Part shown: positions 16,688 through 21,264 of the stretch, one piece after another
How positions within the stretch are numbered: the stretch's first letter is position 1
Layout: each line of letters opens with the position of its first letter
Assembly (NCBI GenBank): GCA_945957245.1
Contig: CAMFLD010000005.1
Coordinates: 1 to 21,264 of the forward strand
Length of the DNA stretch: 21,264 nucleotides
Reading direction: 5' to 3'
DNA from: an uncultured Flavobacterium sp.
GTDB taxonomy: Bacteria; Bacteroidota; Bacteroidia; Flavobacteriales; Flavobacteriaceae
Position numbers and translations under genes: made by a program
Notes under the pieces: model-generated
Seen by the model: the letters and a program-made list of their open reading frames with translations, nothing else
Databases searched by the model: none
Told to the model about the DNA's origin: nothing

Positions 16688-16818
16688 TGACAGAATGAAG
16701 AAAACACATGATTTGCAAACTTACCCATATCCTTCGTTTGCTGTTGCGACGGCTGCAACGCTGGTATGAAGAAGCAGAATAACAAACAGCAAATAATTAA
16801 ACTTACAGACTTTGTTTC

Positions 16819-16866
16819 CGCTTTTCGACAGCCCTGCTTTAGTACTGGGCGGGGCTTCGGGAAGCG
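16819..16866. repeat. Nested hairpin element, copy 3 (not next to a giant gene)
   Basis: Outer stem CGCTTTTCG/CGGGAAGCG (16819-16827 with 16858-16866, two G-U pairs) encloses AGCCCTGC paired with the GGCGGGGCT at 16848-16856, which touches the outer stem. The 33 bp before it (ACAGCAAAT, TTTGTTTCCG) also resemble the 3' flanks of the two giant genes, although no giant gene ends here. Confidence 0.5.
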
Positions 16867-16922
16867 AAGAACAATGGGTCATAACAATATATAGAAAGTA
16901 GTCAAAATAATTAGTGGCAAAG

Positions 16923-17000
16923 AAGGAACGGGGTATAATCAGTTTTTCATAAACGTTCCTTTCCTGTGGGGCTGCCTTTTAGGGGGGCAGCTCTTACAGG
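16923..17000. repeat. Two adjacent inverted repeats
   Basis: AAGGAACG (16923-16930) and CGTTCCTT (16954-16961) are perfect complements around a 23-bp loop. Directly after them CCTGT (16963-16967) and ACAGG (16996-17000) enclose GGGCTGCC/GGCAGCTC (16969-16976 with 16986-16993, one G-U pair). No T-run follows on either strand. The role is unknown; a non-coding RNA or a termination region are both possible. Confidence 0.4.
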
Positions 17001-17081
17001 TGTCCCTAAAAAATACAGTCTTGTGCAGCTCCTAAACAACAATATACACCTCAAACTGCATAAGCTGTGTGCTTCCTGCTT

Positions 17082-17103
17082 CGTACCCCACCTCCGGGGT
17101 ACG
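17082..17103. repeat. Perfect 8-bp hairpin
   Basis: CGTACCCC (17082-17089) pairs perfectly with GGGGTACG (17096-17103) around a 6-base loop. There is no following T-run, so it is not an obvious terminator. It lies about 137 bp before the start codon at 17240 and could be part of that gene's leader. Confidence 0.45.
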
Positions 17104-17239
17104 GACAGTGAGGCAAACCACTCCCCAAAACAGTACAGGGAAAACCAAAAAAAAACAATATAACCTTTAAAATAATCAGACCAAGCCAGGCCACAACATG
17201 GCAGACAGAGAAGGATGGTGCAGGTTGACAAAAATAACT

Positions 17240-17833
17240 ATGAAAAAGACCTTAGTAACACTGGCCCTTTTTTTTGTGGCTCTCTGCCGGGCACAGGTGG
17301 GCATTGGCACCACTAATCCCGATGTTTCCGCACTGCTCGATATAACGAGCACCGATAAAGGGGTTTTACTGCCACGGATGGTACAGGCACAGCGTACTGC
17401 GATAAGCAGCCCTGCTACGGGACTGCTGGTATATCAGACCGATGGCGCATCCGGATGGTGGTACTATAATGGTACCCAATGGATAAGGCTGGCCTTCCAA
17501 CCGCAGATCAGTACTACTTATGTAGGTTCGGTCAGTGTGGGGGATATAGGAGCCGGAACCAGCATTGCGGCCTTCAGCGGATTTGTTGCTTCTGCCACCA
17601 AAACCAATTCAGGATTGACCAGCACTGTTACGGTCACTCACAATTTGGGGCTTACCGGCAATCAGGCCATTCAGGTGACTTATCTAAGTGTTGGCGGAAA
17701 TCCAAATACGGATAATAATGTTCTTCCGGCCTTTGTTTTCAATGTGACTGCCAACAGTTTTCAGGTCTTTATTGAGGAAACTACCGGAGTTGGTCAGAAT
17801 ATTGGTCTGATGCTCCAACTTGTCAATTATTAG
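17240..17833 (+). CDS. Secreted protein with the cluster's shared N-terminal domain
   Basis: From the ATG at 17240 the protein has 197 residues: a signal peptide (1-18, ending CRA), the N-terminal domain seen in its neighbours (QVGIGTTNPDVSALLDI, GVLLPRM, SSPATGLLVY, then WYYNGTQW; about 19-92) and a C-terminal beta-rich part (about 100-197) with TVTHNLGL and a closing QLVNY. A longer reading from 17198 would add 14 residues before the signal peptide and is less likely. The cysteine at 16 (VALC) does not fit a good lipobox. The C-terminal half was not recognised; it could be a small receptor- or partner-binding domain. It is the first gene of a probable operon running to 20877 (67 bp to the next gene). 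Confidence 0.8.
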   Translation: MKKTLVTLALFFVALCRAQVGIGTTNPDVSALLDITSTDKGVLLPRMVQAQRTAISSPATGLLVYQTDGASGWWYYNGTQWIRLAFQPQISTTYVGSVSVGDIGAGTSIAAFSGFVASATKTNSGLTSTVTVTHNLGLTGNQAIQVTYLSVGGNPNTDNNVLPAFVFNVTANSFQVFIEETTGVGQNIGLMLQLVNY

Positions 17834-17900
17834 CAGTGCCAGTACGGCAGTGCAGATGAAAGGGATATCGTGCAGTGAGTAAATTATTAATACCATAAAT

Positions 17901-19277
17901 ATGAGAATTTATTTTTTAGTTTTTTTATCCGCCTTTACCTTAGGAGTCCAGGCACAGGTGGGCATAGGTACCACTACTCCCGATGCCTCCGCCCTGCTCG
18001 AAGTGCAGAGCAGTTCTAAAGGGTTACTGATTCCCCGGGTAACTTTACAGTCCACTACAGATGTTACTACCATCACCTCGCCCGCTACCGGACTGCTGGT
18101 GTACAATACTACAGCTCATAATGATGTCCTGACCGGTTTTTATTATTGGGAAGGCAGCTGGAAACCTCTGCTGGCGGCTACTTCAGGAGGTACGGCCTGG
18201 GCATTGGGGGGCAACATTGCTTCTTCGGGGAATTTCCTGGGGACTACCAACTACAATCCGCTGAATATAAAAGTCAACAATACGCTGGCGGGAAAAATAC
18301 ATCCCAACGGCGGGATTACTCTGGGTATCAATGCGGCGGCTAATGATAACAACAGCCTGGCCTTAGGGACAAGTGCCACAGCTACCGCCAATGTCGAATC
18401 GGTAGCGATTGGTCCTTCGTCTACCTCAGGGGGATATCGTTCTACCGCATTGGGTTATGGGGCTACTGCGGGTGCCAATAATACTTTAGCCGCAGGATAT
18501 ACGGCTTCGGCTTCGGGTTTTCAGTCGCTGGCTTTGGGGATGAACAGTACGGCTTCTCAAAACAATACGGCTGCTGTGGGCTTTGGTGCTACGGCTTCGG
18601 CGTATCAGGCTTCGGCTTTTGGCACAGAAGCATCGGCTTCGGGTCAGAGTGCTACTGCTATTGGCTATCAGGCGTCGGCTACTCAGGCGAATTCCATTAT
18701 TCTGGGAAGTGCTGCGAACGCTTCCAACAAAGTCGGCATTGGTACTAATACTCCTGACGAGCGCCTGCATGTAAACGGTTCTTTTAAACTTACTGACGGC
18801 ACTCAGGCTAACGGATATGTCCTGACGAGTGATGCTAACGGGAAGGCTTCCTGGCAAAACCCCAGCGGGACTAAAGTGTATGCGGCTCAGTATTACAGTA
18901 GTTCCGGCCAAACGATGAATCAGTTTAGCAACATTGCATTGGGTACGTCCATAACGGCTAAAAATGCAACGAATGACAGTGACGGCATCACGGTAAGCAA
19001 AGCGGGAACCTATAGGGTTACTTACAGCGTGAGCGTCACAAAAGCATCAGGCGGTACCGTCGATACGGGGTTTCAGCTGTATAAGGATTATTCGACTGCT
19101 GTCCCGGGAAGTTACTGTGCTCTGCGTGTGGCTAACAACAGCATTCTTTCTGTAGAAAAAACAATACTGGTAGCTCTCAATGCTTACCAGAAAGTATCTG
19201 TAAGACCTACTGTTTCGGACAGCAATATCAGTTACGTTTCTGGTGCTGAGAGCCTTGTGGTGGAACTGGTAGAATAG
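17901..19277 (+). CDS. YadA-head-like surface protein with C1q-like C-terminus
   Basis: The 458-residue protein has a signal peptide (1-18), the shared N-terminal domain (19-90: QVGIGTTTPDASALLEV, GLLIPRV, TSPATGLLVYNT), a short linker, then about nine 14-residue repeats (151-272) of the type SLALG-(N)TASA-, as in the left-handed beta-roll head of YadA-like trimeric adhesins. A short connector follows (VGIGTNTPDERLHVNG, 278-293) and the last 135 residues form a beta-rich domain (TVSKAGTYRVTYSVSV, then VSVRPTVSD and LVVELVE) resembling C1q/TNF-type jelly rolls. It lacks a YadA membrane anchor and no T9SS sorting domain is visible. A trimeric fibre is plausible from both repeat types. The coding repeats are visible in the DNA as 42-bp periodicity. 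Confidence 0.85.
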   Translation: MRIYFLVFLSAFTLGVQAQVGIGTTTPDASALLEVQSSSKGLLIPRVTLQSTTDVTTITSPATGLLVYNTTAHNDVLTGFYYWEGSWKPLLAATSGGTAWALGGNIASSGNFLGTTNYNPLNIKVNNTLAGKIHPNGGITLGINAAANDNNSLALGTSATATANVESVAIGPSSTSGGYRSTALGYGATAGANNTLAAGYTASASGFQSLALGMNSTASQNNTAAVGFGATASAYQASAFGTEASASGQSATAIGYQASATQANSIILGSAANASNKVGIGTNTPDERLHVNGSFKLTDGTQANGYVLTSDANGKASWQNPSGTKVYAAQYYSSSGQTMNQFSNIALGTSITAKNATNDSDGITVSKAGTYRVTYSVSVTKASGGTVDTGFQLYKDYSTAVPGSYCALRVANNSILSVEKTILVALNAYQKVSVRPTVSDSNISYVSGAESLVVELVE

Positions 19278-19304
19278 TATCATTTTTTATCAATCAAAAA
19301 AATC

Positions 19305-20087
19305 ATGAACAGCTTTTTTAAATTAACCGTGTTTTTATTTTTTACAGCAATGCCTCAGGCAAAGGCTGCTATTGTGTACCGGGATATTCCTGACGGTATT
19401 CCTTCGGGTATCGACTTTAATGCTGACGGGACTAATGAGTTTACTATCTCTAACGATATTTTATCGGGTCAGGGTACGTATATTACGTATAGCTCGCCTT
19501 CAAATATTTACTCGCCTTCGAGCAGTCAGTGGGATGTGGCTGCGGCTCTCGATTCCGGTTTTTCCATAGGTCCTTCCGGAAACTGGTTTGGCGCAGTTGA
19601 CTGCACGGTGACCGGAAACTCCAGTCCTACTTCTTTTCCGCTGAATACTGATAAATATTTAGGTTTTAAAATCAACCTGAGCGGAACGGTTTATTATGGC
19701 TGGGCACGGGTGTATGTGACTACTTTAGGCACAGGGCCTATGGGAACGACTTATAAGGTAACTTATAAGGATTATGCTTATGAAAACACGCCTAATACTG
19801 CCATTACTGCGGGAGCGGGGATTTTGAACCGGGAGGAGCATTCTTTTTTCCCGGGTGTTACCTTATTCCCTAATCCTACTTCCCATCATTTGATTGTGGA
19901 TCATCCTAAAGAGCAGGGCGCTGCATTCGGGTACCGTATCCTTGACAGCGGCGGGAGGTTATTGTGGGAAGGCGAATCGGTTTTTGGCAACCCGGTTGAT
20001 TGCTCTATGCTAAAGCCGGGAGCTTATTTTATAAGTCTGGAGCATGAGGGAAGCTTTTGGTCAAAATCATTTTTAAAGACGGACTGA
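19305..20087 (+). CDS. Secreted protein with T9SS type A sorting domain
   Basis: The 260-residue protein has a signal peptide (1-21, ending AKA), a beta-rich body (about 22-180; DFNADGTNEFTIS, then YLGFKINLSGTVYYGWARVYV) and a C-terminal T9SS type A domain (about 183-260). The last is marked by LFPNPTSHHLIVDH, GGRLLWEG, LKPGAYFISLEHEG and a basic end near KSFLK. The body pattern (an opening acid-rich strand and a GYYGWARV-like strand) is common in small flavobacterial cargo proteins of unknown function. The gene follows the YadA-like gene by 27 bp and is probably co-transcribed. Cargo status is firm; function is not. Confidence 0.9.
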   Translation: MNSFFKLTVFLFFTAMPQAKAAIVYRDIPDGIPSGIDFNADGTNEFTISNDILSGQGTYITYSSPSNIYSPSSSQWDVAAALDSGFSIGPSGNWFGAVDCTVTGNSSPTSFPLNTDKYLGFKINLSGTVYYGWARVYVTTLGTGPMGTTYKVTYKDYAYENTPNTAITAGAGILNREEHSFFPGVTLFPNPTSHHLIVDHPKEQGAAFGYRILDSGGRLLWEGESVFGNPVDCSMLKPGAYFISLEHEGSFWSKSFLKTD

Positions 20088-20128
20088 ACCGTACCGCAAT
20101 GCATTCATCTGAAATTATACCTTATAGC

Positions 20129-20542
20129 ATGACAAAACAAAAACACACAACTGAATTAGTAGTATTCGAAAACAGTATAGGATTTATAAAAGAACATCAT
20201 TTTTCCATAAACGGTATGAAGCCTGAGGAAATCCCTCTTGAAGATGTGGTTTTTATAGAGCTAAGGGAGAAATACAATTTTACGCTCAACCGGATTATCG
20301 GTGTGGTTGCGGGGTGCATACTGCTATACGGGCTTATTCTTCATTTTTCATCCCTAATAAGTTTATTGGGCTTTATTCTGCTTTGTGTTTCGTTATTCCT
20401 GAAACGAAAGGAGTATTTTATACAGGTAACCTTCAGGGCCATCGAGGTGTCTTTTTCGAGGGTCAAAAAAAATGAAAAAGAGGAAGCAGACGCTTTTATT
20501 GAAAAATTCTACGAATACAAGTCTTTACTCAAGAAACCGTAA
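20129..20542 (+). CDS. Small membrane protein with two adjacent helices
   Basis: With the ATG at 20129 the protein has 137 residues: an N-terminal polar beta-type part (1-50), two close hydrophobic helices (about 54-71 and 75-91), a basic turn (LKRKEYF) and a charged helical C-terminus rich in lysine and glutamate. The frame is open back to 20057, overlapping the previous gene by 31 bp, and an ATG at 20099 is also possible; the start at 20129 leaves 41 bp and avoids overlap. The beta part before and after a helical hairpin is the layout of small PH-like membrane proteins. It resembles the partial product at 1-274 (NSIG; a K-N motif ahead of the helices). Function is unknown. Confidence 0.75.
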   Translation: MTKQKHTTELVVFENSIGFIKEHHFSINGMKPEEIPLEDVVFIELREKYNFTLNRIIGVVAGCILLYGLILHFSSLISLLGFILLCVSLFLKRKEYFIQVTFRAIEVSFSRVKKNEKEEADAFIEKFYEYKSLLKKP

Positions 20543-20553
20543 ATGCACTCTTT

Positions 20554-20877
20554 ATGAATAGATCTTATAAAATTTATATTCTGGGAAGCATTCCTCCTAT
20601 TATTTCCAACAACGATATCATAAAGTTTAAAAAGGCAGTGTCACAGTTGCAGCCTTTGAATGTGGTGGTGATAAACCCAATGAAGCATATAACAGATACT
20701 GAACTCAGCAGGAATGAAGCTTTTAGAAAAAACATCCATGAGTTGGTGGATGCAAATGCGGTATACTTATTAGTAGAACCGGATGAGTTTTATCTGAATT
20801 CCGTCGAATTAAAGCTCGCTTTCACCCTCAACCTGACGGTGATTCATCAGCCTAATGAGCTGAAGGCGAAGATGTAG
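20554..20877 (+). CDS. Small conserved-looking protein, possibly DUF4406/nucleoside deoxyribosyltransferase-like fold
   Basis: The 107-residue protein begins 11 bp after the previous stop. It reads like a small Rossmann-type domain: an opening strand with glycine (KIYILGSIPP, 6-15), a helix with FKKAVSQLQ, a strand followed by VVVINPMKH (37-45), a helix, an acidic strand end (DANAVYLLVEPDE) and a last helix-strand (ELKLAFTLNLTVIH). This order, with the N-P motif and the 'DA-xx-LL' strand, recalls DUF4406 and its deoxyribosyltransferase relatives, but the family's glycine-serine active-site residues are not clear here. The assignment is weak. No signal peptide is present, so it is cytoplasmic, unlike the rest of this gene group. 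Confidence 0.7.
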   Translation: MNRSYKIYILGSIPPIISNNDIIKFKKAVSQLQPLNVVVINPMKHITDTELSRNEAFRKNIHELVDANAVYLLVEPDEFYLNSVELKLAFTLNLTVIHQPNELKAKM

Positions 20878-20882
20878 ATGTG

Positions 20883-20973
20883 GGATGTTGGATGTTGGAT
20901 GATGGATGAGGGGTGTTGGATGTTGGAAAATAGAGAATAGAGAATAGAGAATAGAATATAGATGAGGGATGTA
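20883..20973 (+). repeat. Heptamer tandem array, 13 units in constant phase
   Basis: From 20883 the sequence divides without slippage into 7-bp units: GGATGTT twice, GGATGAT, GGATGAG, GGGTGTT, GGATGTT, GGAAAAT, AGAGAAT three times, AGAATAT, AGATGAG, GGATGTA. It begins five bases after the last gene. Like the array at 16597 it has 13 units and its unit sequence drifts while length is kept. Confidence 0.92.
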
Positions 20974-20975
20974 AA

Positions 20976-21187
20976 CGACTTTAATTCGTAATTCGTAATT
21001 CTTAATTCTACACCTTTTTGCATTGTTTTATTATGAATTTTAAATTCTAAATTTTGAATGGCTTAAGGCGACTTTAATTCGTAATTCGTAATTCTTAATT
21101 CTGCACCTTTTTGCTTTGTTTTATTATGAATTTTAAATTCTAAATTTTAAATGGCTTAAGGCGACTTTAATTCGTAATTCGTAATTC
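20976..21187 (+). repeat. 93-bp tandem repeat, 2.3 copies, with embedded heptamers
   Basis: Copies start at 20976, 21069 and 21162 (the last cut after 26 bp). The two full copies differ at only three bases. Each opens with heptamer units TTAATTC, GTAATTC, GTAATTC, (TTAATTC), then a unique part with CACCTTTTTGC, then AT-rich 7-bp-like units. The reverse complement of the units, TTACGAA, resembles TGACGAA/TTACAAA at 16597, in the opposite orientation. Confidence 0.92.
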
Positions 21188-21264
21188 CAAATTTCTATTC
21201 TCTATTCTCTATTTTCTTGCTTCTTGCTTCTTGCCTCTTGCCTCTTGCCTCTTGCCTCTTGCTT
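21188..21264 (+). repeat. Heptamer tandem array running off the right edge, 11 units
   Basis: The sequence divides exactly into 7-bp units to the last base: CAAATTT, CTATTCT twice, CTATTTT, CTTGCTT twice, CTTGCCT four times, CTTGCTT. CTATTCT is complementary to the AGAATAG phase of the array at 20932-20952, so the two can pair across about 240 bp. No gene was seen between 20878 and the edge. Confidence 0.92.

Larger units (their letters stand above)
16464..17239. other. 776-bp intergenic region rich in hairpins and short repeats
   Basis: No convincing gene is present. From left to right it holds a 3' flank resembling that after paralog 1 (16464-16595), with hairpin copy 2; a heptamer array (16597-16687); about 110 bp with nothing recognised (16688-16790); a second copy of the 3' flank with hairpin copy 3 (16786-16866); two further inverted repeats (16923-17000); and a short perfect hairpin (17082-17103). 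No clear TAnnTTTG promoter was found ahead of the gene at 17240. Confidence 0.7.

Noticed and set aside
16558..16785. Minus-strand frame with a periodic FVIRHSS peptide
   Set aside because: The 7-residue period is simply three 7-bp units per 21 bp of the heptamer array.
16966..17163. 65-residue plus-strand frame before the 17240 gene
   Set aside because: It begins inside a hairpin, has atypical composition and matches no family known to me.
20976..21187. CRISPR or attachment-site duplication from the 93-bp repeat
   Set aside because: The copies abut directly with no spacer or cargo, and no integrase gene is present.

Overview
The window looks like a chromosomal stretch from a Bacteroidota bacterium, most likely a flavobacterium. 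Three signs support this: promoters of the Bacteroidota type (a TTG near -33 and a TAnnTTTG box near -7), C-terminal type IX secretion (T9SS) sorting domains on two proteins, and A-rich translation starts without a strong Shine-Dalgarno sequence. No tRNA, rRNA, transposase, integrase or CRISPR array was seen.

Left part (1-4356): regulation. On the minus strand are the 5' part of a small membrane protein running off the window edge, an AraC-type response regulator (400-1179), and the TPR-containing sensor histidine kinase upstream of it (1185-3272); the last two form an operon. Divergent from them on the plus strand is a LytTR-type response regulator (3598-4356). Three promoter regions (before the partial gene, before the LytTR gene itself, and just after the LytTR gene) each carry three 12-bp direct repeats at exactly 21-bp spacing. 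The repeats match the known LytTR half-site pattern, and a -7-like box sits 41-42 bp after the start of the third repeat. This suggests a local, self-controlled LytTR regulon.

Middle (4443-8611): an operon that begins with a roughly 140-nt leader containing a nested stem-loop. It encodes a small secreted protein with a Pro-Ile-Asp motif and C-terminal membrane anchor, a large T9SS cargo protein, and an OmpA-family outer-membrane protein. The LytTR regulator is the best candidate controller.

Right part (8754-20877): surface proteins. Two tandem paralogs of about 1250 residues share seven 73-residue repeats and two beta-sandwich modules, including an exact 581-bp identical tract, but have quite different C-terminal thirds. 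After a 776-bp intergenic region come a short protein with the same kind of N-terminal domain, a YadA-head-like protein with a C1q-like end, a T9SS type A cargo protein, a small two-helix membrane protein resembling the partial gene at the left edge, and a small protein possibly related to DUF4406.

The intergenic DNA holds nested hairpins that recur after the giant genes and phase-locked 7-bp tandem repeats (16597-16687 and from 20883 to the right edge), plus a 93-bp tandem repeat. Functions of the giant paralogs and their export route are not established from the sequence.
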